NCBI GenBank assembly: GCA_014529385.2
Contig: CM043942.1
Span: 18,305,991-18,369,990, forward strand
From: Adiantum capillus-veneris
Lineage: Eukaryota > Streptophyta > Polypodiopsida > Polypodiales > Pteridaceae
DNA: 64,000 bases
Direction: 5' to 3'
Part shown: positions 43,500 through 53,247 of the stretch, piece after piece
Numbering within the stretch: position 1 is the stretch's first letter
How the letters are laid out: each line of letters starts with the position of its first letter
Position numbers and translations under genes: made by a program
Notes under the pieces: generated by a model
What the model was told of the DNA's origin: nothing
Seen by the model: the letters and a program-made list of their open reading frames with translations, nothing else
The model's database searches: none

Positions 43500-44230
43500 A
43501 TACCAATGCCTTAATTGAAGCATGTTGCAATATCATCAATGGTAAGGTATGAGTGGTATATGAGATGTCGTTGGAGAAAAAAGTAACGGTCATCATTATT
43601 GGTGCATAGGATATCAGCAAAGTACCTAAACGGAAGTTGAAGTGAGGTGAGCTTGGGTCTTAGGTGAGGGTCTTGCATGAGCTTTTTGATATATGTGTAT
43701 TCCAAGGCATTTAGGTAGAGATTGTACCATATACATAAGCAGGCTAGTCCTATAGATATCCCATTGGTTTGTTTAAAAGTACCTCCATTGTATTGTACCA
43801 CCCTGTTGTCAATCATCCAAGTATTTATCTCCAAGACTCGCCCTTTTGAGAAAGAAAGAACATAATAGTGCTTGACGGTGGAGGGGTGTGGAGTAGGTGT
43901 GCTTGGTGTTTAATACTAGGTATGCATGTTTTTAGTATGCATCCTAGTAGTAGAGAAATGTTGTAAAAGCAACATCTTGCCCCATTGGTAATCCATCTAA
44001 AGGCATTTTTGTGGGCCTTATAAGTGGACATTAGGTATGGCAGTGGGGAGTGGGTATCTACTTGGTATTTTAAGAAAAACCTATATATATGATTGAGACT
44101 TTCTTCTAGTGTTAATTGATGTGGTAAGAAGTCTGCCTCACTAAGCCTTTTTGGAATGACTGGGAGCTTGACAGCTATTCTAGAGAGGGTAAGAGTAATT
44201 GATCATGAATTCAAATCTACAGATACCAGA
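43500..44230 (-). pseudogene. Penelope-like element reverse transcriptase remnant
   Basis: Read on the minus strand from about 44220. KLPVIPKRLSEADFLPHQLT and ESLNHIYRFFLKYQVDTHSP are followed by LPYLMSTYKAHKNAFRWITN, resembling the conserved P-x-x-Y-K-x-H-K-x-x-x-R-x-I block of Penelope-like RTs. A frameshift near 43850 leads to NGGTFKQTNGISIGLACLCI (the Q-x-x-G-I-x-x-G block), WYNLYLNALEYTYIKKL, then PFRYFADILCTNND where RY-x-DD-L is expected. The first catalytic Asp is replaced by Ala. Neither copia, gypsy nor LINE RTs have this motif order. No GIY-YIG endonuclease is recognised around it. Function is lost; the family call rests on motifs only. Confidence 0.65.
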
Positions 44231-44364
44231 TGGCCAGACCTTTAGAGGCTAATCTAGAGAGGCTCAAAGTGACTAATCACAACTTCGAATTTTTAGGTAC
44301 CAAATGGCCAGACCTTTAGATACCAAATGAGCAGATGCTATAGAATTAGACAAAGAGCAGACTG

Positions 44365-44620
44365 CAAATGATAGAGACAGGCACCAAAGTTCATACAAAT
44401 GACTGGACTCAAATAAATAAAATTTTGAGATTACGAGAGATTGAATGAGACAACTCAAACTGTTATTCAAATTACAAAATATTACTCAGATACAAATGAT
44501 AGAGACATGCACCAAAATTCATACAAATGACTGGACTCAAACGAACAGACAATTTGAGATTATGAGAGATTGAATGAGACAACTCAAAATGTTTTTCAGA
44601 TTACAAATGTAGTTCATAAT
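44365..44620. repeat. 128-bp period tandem duplication
   Basis: caaatgatagagaca(g/t)gcaccaaa begins at 44365 and again at 44493. About 115 bp of each copy match with few differences. A shorter related pair (taccagatggccagacctttaga at about 44225 and 44295) precedes it. Confidence 0.88.
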
Positions 44621-44639
44621 ACAATTGGATATAAACGAT

Positions 44640-46440
44640 TAAGATTCAAATTCAGATACAAGGTTCGGAAATACACTAAATTGAAGACTCTAATAGCCTA
44701 GGAATGGTTCTCGTTCATAATGATACAAAGTGCAAATGATCATGAAGCATCTGAGTGATCTAAGAGCTTTAAAGTTCTTATGGTTTAGACTCCAAGAGTT
44801 AAGAGAGCTAAGAGTGCTCAAAGTACTAAGTGCCCCAAAATGAGCTTAACTTGTCCTATTCATAGGTGTGGACAATGGGTTCTCACCGCTTTGCATAGTC
44901 GTACAATATGGAACTGCTCCACTAGTGCCTTCATGTGGCATCTGCCGCTGGTGGTAACTTTGGAAAGCCTCAACCTATAGTCTCCATAGAAGACCAATGT
45001 GAGGCATCTCTCTAAAGACATTGTCACCACCATCTACACTCTTGTGGGATTCATCAATCATGGCCTGTGTCAAATGACGGCGTCTTGAAGCGCTATAGGT
45101 TGGTGATGTGGCATGCTCAATAGAGGTCGATCACATGCCCTAAGGGGCAAATACTTTTGAAGGCACATGGGGAGACCACCGCCGCCGCCGTTGGGGCTCC
45201 TGAAGGGGAGTTCATGAGATGACTTGGAGGGAAGCCTACCGAGGATAGCCAAGAGTTGCTTCACATGCAAGAAGAAAAGCTAAAATAAGAAAAGGTTGAC
45301 AAAAATAGGGGTGGTTGTCCATGCCCATATAGGGGGCCGTTTTTTGTAATTTGGGGTCTTTTGAGGCAGCGAAGGCTCCAACAAGATAAAGGTTTTTTGC
45401 TCAAGCTCTCAACAAGGAGAGCCCGATGGAGGTGAAGCCGAGGGCTGCCTAGGTTTTTGTGCACTCATCAAGTTCGTGCTGACAAAACCGATGGTAGCAG
45501 GTCTTATGGTGATTGTAAGCGGTGTTTTGGTCATAACTGGAGCAAATCATAATTGAATTTTGTCCCGTTTCTTCCCCCTTTCTCGTCTTTGATCTGCTCA
45601 AGTGTTCGATGCCAGTTGCGTGTGCAGTGTGTACCCACCTGGGCCACTTATGTGTGTGAGAGAGAAAGAGAGAGAGGTGTACATTGTGGAATTGCTAGAA
45701 ACAGGAAAAATTGTGATGGTATGCTGTCGGTTGATTGTGTGAAGCATGTGTGCACTGGTATGCATGCAAACGATGATGTGCTTGCAGAAATAAGTGGTTC
45801 TGATTGTGATTTCTAGTGGACGGTGGCGTTGTTAGTACCCTGGGCTATAGAGGCATTTGTGTTGTGTTTCCGGGTGTGTTCCCATTCCCCCTTTCCGTAG
45901 GCCTCCCCCTTTCGAAGAAACGAGCTTTTGCCCTCTAGCTCTACACGATGGCTTCAAGGTTGATGTCCCTGGTGCGAAAATGTAGAGAAACTCAAGAGGC
46001 ATGTCACAACTTGCACAATGTTGCCTCCCACCGCGGCTGAAACAAACTAAGGCCGGTTACACAATGAACTTGCGGCCGCTACTTCTAATACTTTAAGCCA
46101 ATAATTGCTTTATAGGTTGAGTCGAGCGCATTTGCTTGTTACACACTACCATTTTGAGCGTGACGCCATAGACGAGCTAGAAGCCAACGCACATCCAAAA
46201 CTGAGAGAGATTTGGACGACACCATAAGCAGCCTGCCCAAATATGGCAGAGCGTCGTTCAACCACGTAACTCCAATTACTCCGATTTGCTTGACAAAGAT
46301 TGGCGCTCAAGCTTTCAATTTGGCGGAGCCTCCTGTTTGGTGTTATGGCAGTGTGTAACTCTGTGCAGGTAAAAGCTCTATAATTTGACGCCATGTCTTG
46401 GGCAGCCAGGTTTAGGCAGTGTGTAATCGTCCTAAAGTGG
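44640..46440. other. Unassigned DNA upstream of the NHP2-like gene
   Basis: No retrotransposon domain is found. Two minus-strand frames at 45464-45070 read SYFSFSSCM and KQLLAILGRLPSKSSHELPF with a poly-Gly stretch, vaguely like the N-terminus of plant PP2A B' subunits, but too short to call. A plus frame at 45553-45816 is unrecognised. A possible MITE with ends ttacacactacc (46139-46150) and ggcagtgtgtaa (46415-46426) lies just upstream of the promoter; no target duplication is evident. Confidence 0.4.
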
Positions 46441-46556
46441 TTGGGCACTCAAAAGTGAAAATGAAATTAGAAAAGCCCAAAACCCCGTGTCCCTGGTGGC
46501 TCCAAAACCCTGGAGCCAGGTTTCGCTAAAGTCTCGTGCAACTGCAGGCAGCGACG
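46441..46556 (+). promoter_or_regulatory. Promoter and 5' leader of the NHP2-like gene
   Basis: Within 120 bp of the ATG there are site-II-type words (tgggca at 46442 and agcccaa at 46474, the complement of TTGGGCT) and two telo-box-like aaaccc words (aaaaccccg at 46479 and aaaaccctgg at 46504). Site II plus telo-box is the known arrangement in plant ribosomal-protein and ribosome-biogenesis genes, which agrees with the gene call. No TATA box is obvious. Confidence 0.6.
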
Positions 46557-46827
46557 ATGGTCAGTGATGGCGAGGCCGAGGTAAGAAAGGAGAGGCGTAG
46601 AGCGTTGGCCATTTCGCCCATTGCGAAGCCTCTCGCAGGAAAGAAGCTATGCAAGCGAACGCTAAAGGTCATTAGGCGAGGTAACCATCTCCTTCACACA
46701 CCCGCACAGGGAGCATTGGCTATCCTAATTATTTTTCCTCGTATGTGTATCTTTCAGCTTCGGAAATGAAGCAGCTCAAGAGGGGGGTGAAGGAGGTTGT
46801 AAAGTTTGTCAGACGGGGGAAGAAAGG
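46557..46827 (+). CDS. NHP2: NHP2-like H/ACA ribonucleoprotein subunit 2, exons 1 and 2 (partial gene)
   Basis: Exon 1 is 46557-46680 (ATG to the donor gtaacc): MVSDGEAEVRKERRRALAIS followed by PIAKPLAGKKLCKRTLKVIR. The intron is 46681-46757 and ends tatctttcag. Exon 2 is 46758-46827: ASEMKQLKRGVKEVVKFVRR then GKK, ending at the donor gtaaat. The phase is consistent (124 + 70 nt). The PIAKPLAGKKL-KRT and LKRGVKEVVK-RRGKKG blocks are diagnostic of NHP2, the L7Ae-family protein of H/ACA snoRNPs that guide rRNA pseudouridylation and sit on telomerase RNA. The remaining exons, which hold most of the L7Ae RNA-binding fold, are not found in the window. Either the next intron is very long or the gene is truncated. 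Confidence 0.88.
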
Positions 46828-46864
46828 GTAAATTTCTTTCTTTTACATGCCGTGGTGAGAGTGC

Positions 46865-46876
<12 letters not shown>

Positions 46877-46938
<62 letters not shown>
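46877..46938. repeat. (AG)n microsatellite in NHP2 intron 2
   Basis: 62-bp AG run starting 49 bp after exon 2. Confidence 0.97.
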
Positions 46939-46941
<3 letters not shown>

Positions 46942-47002
46942 AATGAACCCGTTGCTATGGAAGCCTGTGCAGGTGCCTACTCGTCCCGCTGCAGCCATGA
47001 TG

Positions 47003-47005
<3 letters not shown>

Positions 47006-47034
<29 letters not shown>
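47006..47034. repeat. C29 homopolymer
   Basis: 29 consecutive C residues, between two AG tracts. The length may be affected by sequencing. Confidence 0.9.
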
Positions 47035-47064
47035 GAGTCACGTGCTTGGTTCCTTTTGTTCTTT

Positions 47065-47068
<4 letters not shown>

Positions 47069-47123
<55 letters not shown>
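47069..47123. repeat. (GA)n microsatellite
   Basis: 55 bp of GA, second of three tracts within 450 bp. Confidence 0.97.
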
Positions 47124-47126
<3 letters not shown>

Positions 47127-47237
47127 ACAGGGGACGCCCACTTTTGGGCTTACCGTCCCCACTTGCCGTCCCGCCCTGTTTTTTACAGTAAAAATCCATT
47201 TGAACCCTGTCCTTCGTCCCCAGACGTGTCCCTTGTG

Positions 47238-47240
<3 letters not shown>

Positions 47241-47325
<85 letters not shown>
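47241..47325. repeat. (GA)n microsatellite
   Basis: 85 bp of uninterrupted GA, the longest in the window. Confidence 0.97.
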
Positions 47326-47328
<3 letters not shown>

Positions 47329-47794
47329 TGGTATATGTGCCGTGCTTTTGAATGCGGGTGTTTCTATGAGTGGTGTGTGTGTGTGTGTCTATGCATGTGA
47401 TTTGTGGCCGCTTTCTTGGATGCATGTGCAGACTTAGACTTCTGTGGATGCGTGTGGATTTATGTTTTTTTTCTTTTGGGTCTTGAATCTTTCATATCAC
47501 ACAAAGGGCCAAGGCATATGTAGTATTAGGATGTGCATTGCCAACCCATAGCAACATGGATTTTTATTTCCTCTGACTTTGTCAAGAGTTTGGGAGTTGA
47601 CTATGATCTAGTGGGATGAGAAATCAAGCCCGAGCTTGCTGTCAAAGAAACTAGCAAAACTACGCTACTCATTGATTCCCTTTCTCTTACTATTCATGGC
47701 TATCACGGAAGGTTGACCTCCGTATTATGAGGCCGGGATATTGAAATTTTTAGGCATTTTTTACTTTTTTGACATGAGAATTGGATCGGACAAT
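47326..47794. other. No gene seen
   Basis: A GT-rich stretch at 47374-47392, then ordinary AT-rich DNA. I found neither an exon continuing NHP2 nor a transposon domain. The end (47650-47790) may be the beginning of the G LTR. Confidence 0.5.
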
Positions 47795-47868
47795 TCATTT
47801 GAGGGTATATAACGATCCCAAGCCCACTTCGTAATCGATTAATTCCTTGCCCAATGTGTTGGTTCAAG

Positions 47869-47911
<43 letters not shown>

Positions 47912-48370
47912 CCCTCCCCCCCTCTCGTGCATTCTGTCTTCATCTCTATGCTCGTGCATCGTCTACTTTGACATGATATCAGAGCAAGTTGGCTCGTAAT
48001 CGTGGGAGTTGCGCGCAAATGAGAAGAGGAGTCGAGCTCGGCGGCGCTTTGGAATTGGAGAGCGCAATCACGTGGGGCACGAGCATGGAGAGAACTTGAA
48101 GAAGGCTATTTCCATATGGATCAACACTTCAACCTTTTCATGATCTCAAAAGTTGTTCTCGTGCCACCTCAACCTCAAGATAATTGACTAGAGACAACTA
48201 TGCTCATTGGAAATTGATCATGTGACTATGGCTTCTACATAGGCTCGTTTGAGGGTATATAACGATCCCAAGCCCACTTCGTATCTGATTCCTTGCCCAA
48301 TGTGTTGGTTTAATGAGTCTCTCTCTCTCTCTCTTGTGCATTCTCTCTTTATCTCTTCCATGAAACACCG
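47795..48370 (+). mobile_element. Copia G: LTR end, primer site, gag start, then a second LTR-end piece
   Basis: The segment gagggtatataacgatccc to ctctcgtgcattctgtcttc (47803-47945, with a CT microsatellite at 47871-47907) recurs at 48249-48350. The first copy ends ctactttgaca, followed by the primer binding site tgatatcagagc (47974-47985). A copia gag-like LTRDNYAHWKLIM stretch lies near 48185-48225. About 270 bp of internal sequence therefore separate two LTR pieces: a heavily deleted element. The word tatataac at 47807 and 48253 may be the LTR TATA box. Confidence 0.7.
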
Positions 48371-48437
48371 GGAAGAGGATGAAGAGGCTAGCGGCAAGGG
48401 TGAGGCTCAAAACTTGCAAGTCTCGGGGAAAAAAATT

Positions 48438-49080
48438 GCTTTGATACCACTGTAAGGATTCTAGGTACTAATTCTTAATTAAGTACTTAAACTCATGATT
48501 AAGACTTAAGAAACTTGAATTGAACTTAGAAACAAGACTCAGAAGACTGTGTGTTGATTGATTGAATGACACAATGAAACTGAGTACAATAGGCACCTTA
48601 ATATAGGAGAGGAGGAGACACAAATGAAAAGACACGTCTCTTGGTGAAGAGACATGACTTTAGATGTAAAGACGCATCCTTTAGGCGAAGAGCTGCAACG
48701 ATTGGGCGAAGAGTCGCATCCTTAGAGCGAAGGGGTGTGACCAGTCGTCGAAGGAGTGTGGCTTTTGGCGAAGAGGCACGTCTCTTGAGCGAAGGGTCGT
48801 GAATATCCAAGCGCAGGGGTCCTCCTTGGCATGGTTCTTCGCATATCTGCAACTAGGAGTAGATATAATACCACAACATAGTCACAATCGTGACAGAAAC
48901 CACTTTTAACACAAAAACATGAACATACCCATTCCATGTAATGTGATTGGAAAAAGTCGTCTTTTTTAAAGACTCTGCATGCAATGTAGATGAACATACA
49001 GATGGAATCCCAAACCGTTCATCAAACACACGCAAACAATGGAATCAAAACTTGTCTTTTTGATGTAAACCTATCAATTG
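48438..49080 (-). mobile_element. LTR H (minus) with primer binding site
   Basis: The minus strand shows a primer site TGGTATCAAAGC (48449-48438), one base after an LTR end CCTTACA (48451). The LTR extends to higher coordinates; its start is not resolved (somewhere before about 49080). A TATA-like CTATATTAAGG lies near 48598-48610. Positions 48630-48815 hold a diverged 23-25-bp minisatellite. The body that should follow towards 48370 is only a short Arg/Glu-rich frame. Confidence 0.6.
48630..48815. repeat. Diverged minisatellite, 23-25-bp unit
   Basis: About seven copies around the consensus gcgaagag(t/g)cgcatccttag, for example at 48676, 48698, 48724 and 48764. Confidence 0.75.
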
Positions 49081-49379
49081 TGGCAAATCACAATGGCAAT
49101 GCCGATGCTTGATCCTCAATTCTTCTTGTGCTCTTTCGGATACTGTGTCATGCCAAAGAAATATAGAATGTGAATTCCTTGGTGCAAACATTCATCTTTT
49201 CATGAGTAATCTGCATACATCCGTGCTCATTCATGCGTGAATCGTGTTCATCGTACCATATGTCATGCCTATGAAAAGGGATCACATAAGGACGGTGACT
49301 AAAATACAGGAAATCATCACAAATGAAACACTCGAACAATGCGTGTTGACTAATCATAATACTTCATGTCGGGGTTCTT

Positions 49380-50318
49380 GGGACCTCGACTCAAGAGCCA
49401 AGATCGGTTCTTCGTGATTGATTGAATTTGCAATGAGGTTAGCTTCTAGACAAAGTATCAACTAAACCATCATTCTTGTGAACAATGACATCTTTATCTT
49501 GCAAATCATCATGTTTGTGAATAATTACATCTTTATCATGCAAATCATGTGTGTCGTGCTTTGGAGAACACAAGACTGAGAGAGTCTCCTTCTCCCGATT
49601 CTTTTCAATCTTCGCCTGCACATTAGAAATGAGAGATGAAGAATGAACAACTTGCTCCCCATGAATGACAATGGGAGAGTCACTTTTGGCATTGAAAGTG
49701 AAAGTATTTTCCGCCCAATCAATGAGAGGGTTGTGCTCACGAAACCACCGAATGCCTAAAAGCATATCACATCCTGAAAGAGGAGAGACTACAAATTTTC
49801 TACAGAAGGGCGCTTGTTGAACAATGAACAAAACATCAAGGCACTCTTGCGTGATGAGAGAGTCCTTACCAAGAGCGAAGCCCGACACCTCGAAAGGAGA
49901 TATCTTGCTAACCTCCAAGCTGGCTCTTTTGACAAGAGAATCACTAATCACATCATGCATACTGCTTGGGTCAAACAATATGACGAAATGTTGACCCTTC
50001 ACATGACCATAACACTCAATGAGAGACTCATCAATGGGAGGATCATGAGAAACTTGGGTCACACTCGTGTTCTCATTACCCTTGATGTGACAATGATAAC
50101 ATCGACCTTCCTTAGAATAAATGCTTTGTTCCTCCTACGTGATGTATCCTCCTAAAATTCTTTGTGCTACCTTTTCATGTGGAGTGAGCTTAGGTTTAGC
50201 AATCGTGTTTACTTTACCCTTAGGTTCATTTGGAGAGTTCTTTTTTGAGAGTACTAGAGGAAGATTGGTTACAAGAGCTACCATTCTTACTGTTCTTACT
50301 GTTCTGAGAAGTCTGAGA
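49380..50318 (-). pseudogene. Element E: knuckle remnant, protease-like domain and His/Asp-rich tail
   Basis: Minus strand, downstream half of E gag beyond the F insertion. KPKLTPHEKVAQRILGGYIT and a half-knuckle KGRCYHCHIKGNENT (50110-50070) precede a retropepsin-like domain at about 49985-49700: HFVILFDPSSMHDVISDSLV, then MLLGIRWFREHNPLIDW. The active site is DPSS rather than D-[ST]-G, as in A'. The tail has HDLHDKDVIIHKHDD repeats and ends, after a frameshift, with an INHEEPILALESRS stretch that E2 also carries. No RT or integrase follows, so E looks gag-protease only here. Confidence 0.75.
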
Positions 50319-50323
50319 GGTAC

Positions 50324-51627
50324 TAAAACCGGCCTGTACAACGGAGAGGGTGGTACTATTTTAATTACCTGTTAACTTTACACAAAGCACTGAGAAGGGA
50401 AGAGAACACAGTTGCGTCCAGTGACTAGAATGTCACTGCGTACACGAGACCGACATCCTGTAGGCCCCAAAGATTGGCGCCCCTTTCGGTATTTCTTTAT
50501 TCAAATTAAGGTAGACGATCCGACCACTTAGCACAAGCTTTCACAAAGCTGTCCAAACCTGGTGAGGGCTGAAAACGCAGGTTTTCGACCTGATTTTGGC
50601 AGTATAACGGCGCAAAAACCCTTGTAGGTCAAAAGCACCTGTCTAGGACGGATTCCCTCGCTATCTGGAAGCTTTCTGGTGAGCTGTCACAAAAATTCAG
50701 CGAGCTGTAATTCTCTGTTTTTCACTGTCGGGTGCCCAAAAGCCTGTACACGCATCCCAAGCTCTCACGAGGCTCCCCTGAGATTCCCTTGTAGTTTAGG
50801 TGCGAAACCCTAAACTTGCAGAAAAACACAGTAGGCTGTAATTCGCTGTTTCGGATCGTTTTTAGCGGAGTGAACACGCCTACGCGTGTCTCAAGGGCTC
50901 CTGCACGCAATGGGACAGTTCCCTTGTGAATTGGACGAGTTTTCACGCGAGAAAACTCTCCGAACTCGCAATCTTTCGCGATGGAACTGTGCATACCTGT
51001 GGGGGATTAGCTAATTGGATTAGCAATTAGCTAATCCGGTTCCTGTTCAGAAGGCTCTTGCCTTGGCAAATGCGCATAAACCCCCAAAACTGTACATGTT
51101 CATCTGAGTAGCCCAACTAGTGGGGCATTACTGTATGAGCCAAAGGGGAGAGAGAGATGCACGAGAGCAAGTCATCGCGCTACATGAGACAGAGGAGAAG
51201 GCAAGCTTTCCATTAAAGTTGTAGACCTGCACCCACTACTCACACACACACTGTAGGTCACTTGTGTTAAAAAATCAGCCTCCTCTCTCAAATTGGGCGC
51301 CCCCTCTTTATGCTGGAAGTGGCAAAACTGCTTGGAGCCGCCATGTGTCCAGTTTGCCCCTTTTGAGTTAATTCTCTAGTTCCCACTGACTTATAAAGTT
51401 ATAAGTGACTTTCCGAGTGGCCCAGACTTCATTTGGCGCACACAGGCTTCCATACTCATCAGACTTCAGTGCTAACTGGCCCGACGAGTCCCAGACTGAC
51501 CGACCCAGACTCCCGCTGTGAGAAACCTATTCGGCCGCAGCCGTTTTACACTGGCCATGCAATGTCCACTTGCACCTTTTCAAGGGTTCCGGGGAAAACA
51601 AGTAAAAATAAAAATAAGTAAAAATTT
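50324..51627 (-). repeat. Element F 3' LTR (5' end deleted)
   Basis: About 1.3 kb, nearly collinear with 53248-54585 with mostly single-base differences. It joins the gag frame at cttatttacg/gaaggcgcc. Confidence 0.9.
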
Positions 51628-53192
51628 CTAGTACTTATTTACGGAAGGCGCCTTCAATTGATCCTCAGATCCTTTGAAAGTTTCAAACTTCACTCCTTGC
51701 CCACCTTCCTTGTAATCCTTCAGTTGACTCAAAGGAGCCACATTATCATAAACAGGTGCCTGTAATAGTGGTGCTCCATGATTGTTCATTCCAGCACTCG
51801 CATCAACTGTTTTACCTGTCATATCTGCATTTTGTACGTATGGCTGCGAAAAACCAGCCATACCAAATTGTGTTCGAGGCACTTGAAACTGGCTGTAGGC
51901 ACCCTGAAAACCTGGTTGGACACCAATGTTCGCGTACATAGGGTTACCCATGCCTGTTTGCATTGTCCCGAACACATTCCCTGGCATATAACCTGTGGAA
52001 GGTCCAGCCATAGCTTGAAACACTGAACCACCTCCAAAATAACCAGGATAAGTATTAGGTAATGGAAGGGTCTGACGCATAGCGTGTTCATTACTCCCTT
52101 GACCATTCACAAATGGTTCTTGTCTAGCTAAAGCAAGTTGCTTTGGATCATTGGACACCGCTAGTTGCTCAACCACAGGGGCTTTCCCTCGAGCATCATG
52201 AGTCCTCTGTGCATTGGAAATCTCCTTTTCCTGCAACGGCTCAGTCATGCCCTGTGTAGGAGGCTGAAAACCCTTTGTCGGAGCCTGTAAGAACTCCTGC
52301 ATCCTTGGGCAGAGTTACCGGGGAACGCTCCCTAGCCCCCGTTCCGGCGTTCCGGGGGGCAGTTCCCTTCCCGAATGTTCCGAAACGTCTCGGAACGTCT
52401 GACGTTCCCGGTGGCCAGTGCAAACCAGAACGGCCGTTCCGGAACGTTCCGAAACGCCCCCCGAACGTTCCGGAATGCCCCTGGAATGACCAACGGCTAC
52501 AAACAAATTTGGCAAAAATTGAAAAAATTGAAGTAAATGTTTGGGCTTCTTTTTGAAGTGTGCAAGGCCTCAAGGACTCATAAAATGCACCCCCCTCCCC
52601 CTTTCTCTCCACAAGCTAATCCTCAAGGCTCAAGCTCTCTCCCTCTCACACTCTCAAGATCTCTGCCTCTCAAGACTCACTCTCTCAAGGCTCAAGGCTT
52701 CAAGCCTTCAAGCCTTCAAGCTCTCTTTCTCTCCCTCCCACTCTCTCAAATCTCTCTCCCTCTCTCTCTCTCTCTCTCATCATCTAGTCATAGCAAGGTT
52801 GAATGGTCTTCAAAACGAGTTTTTTGTGAGAATTAGAGTCAAAGCACTCTAATACTCCTTGTATTTAAACACAAGGAGCTAAAAAATGCACTATTTTGGT
52901 GTTTTTTATACCTCCCGTTCCGCGCCGTTCCTGTTTCGGACCCCTACCCGTTCCCCCATTCCGCGGGGATCCCGTTGTCGTTCCCGTTCCGCGTTCCGGG
53001 TAACTATGTCCTTGGGTTGTTAGCCAATTGTTGAAACATGTCCATGCAGCAACGCAGTTGAGTTCTAAACAACCTGTCCTCTTCTTGAAGAGTTGAAGGA
53101 ACTTTCTCCGTGCCATGTGAGGAAGATCCCTCTTCAGGTACTTGATCTCTCTTCTCTGCCATAACGACAAGCTCTGTGTTGCTTTCACCCAC
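51628..53192 (-). pseudogene. Element F gag N-terminal region, split by a hAT-type transposon
   Basis: Minus strand. MGESNTELVVMAEKRDQVPE to DMFQQLANNPR at 53192-53017, then after the transposon MQEFLQAPTKGFQPPTQG to GVKFETFKGSEDQLKA at 52302-51640. The middle is Gly/Met/Gln/Pro-rich (YPGYFGGGSVFQAM, GNPMYANIGVQPGFQG). The ending GVKFETFKGSEDQLKA is what often precedes a gag capsid domain, but the domain itself is deleted. The frame is otherwise free of stops. Confidence 0.7.
52310..53008. mobile_element. Non-autonomous hAT-type DNA transposon, 699 bp
   Basis: Flanked by a perfect 8-bp duplication tccttggg (52302-52309 and 53009-53016), with inverted ends cagagttacc on the left and ggtaactatg on the right. 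Eight-bp duplications and CAG-type ends are hAT features. Subterminal regions (52320-52480 and 52910-53000) are packed with the palindromic word gttccggaac and halves of it, as expected of transposase binding sites. The middle is Ct/Aag-rich (52600-52790) without a transposase gene. It is inserted in the F gag. Confidence 0.85.
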
Positions 53193-53230
53193 AACAATTC
53201 ACGCTGCACTTTTTGAAGAAAAAGTGACTA

Positions 53231-53247
53231 TCCCGGCAATGGAACCA
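53231..53247 (-). promoter_or_regulatory. Primer binding site of element F
   Basis: TGGTTCCATTGCCGGGA on the minus strand, directly after the LTR end. It begins with the obligatory TGG but is not the initiator-Met site used by its neighbours. I cannot name the tRNA. Confidence 0.6.

Noticed and set aside
46146-46448. 100-codon minus-strand open frame upstream of NHP2
   Set aside because: No domain and overlaps the possible MITE; probably chance.
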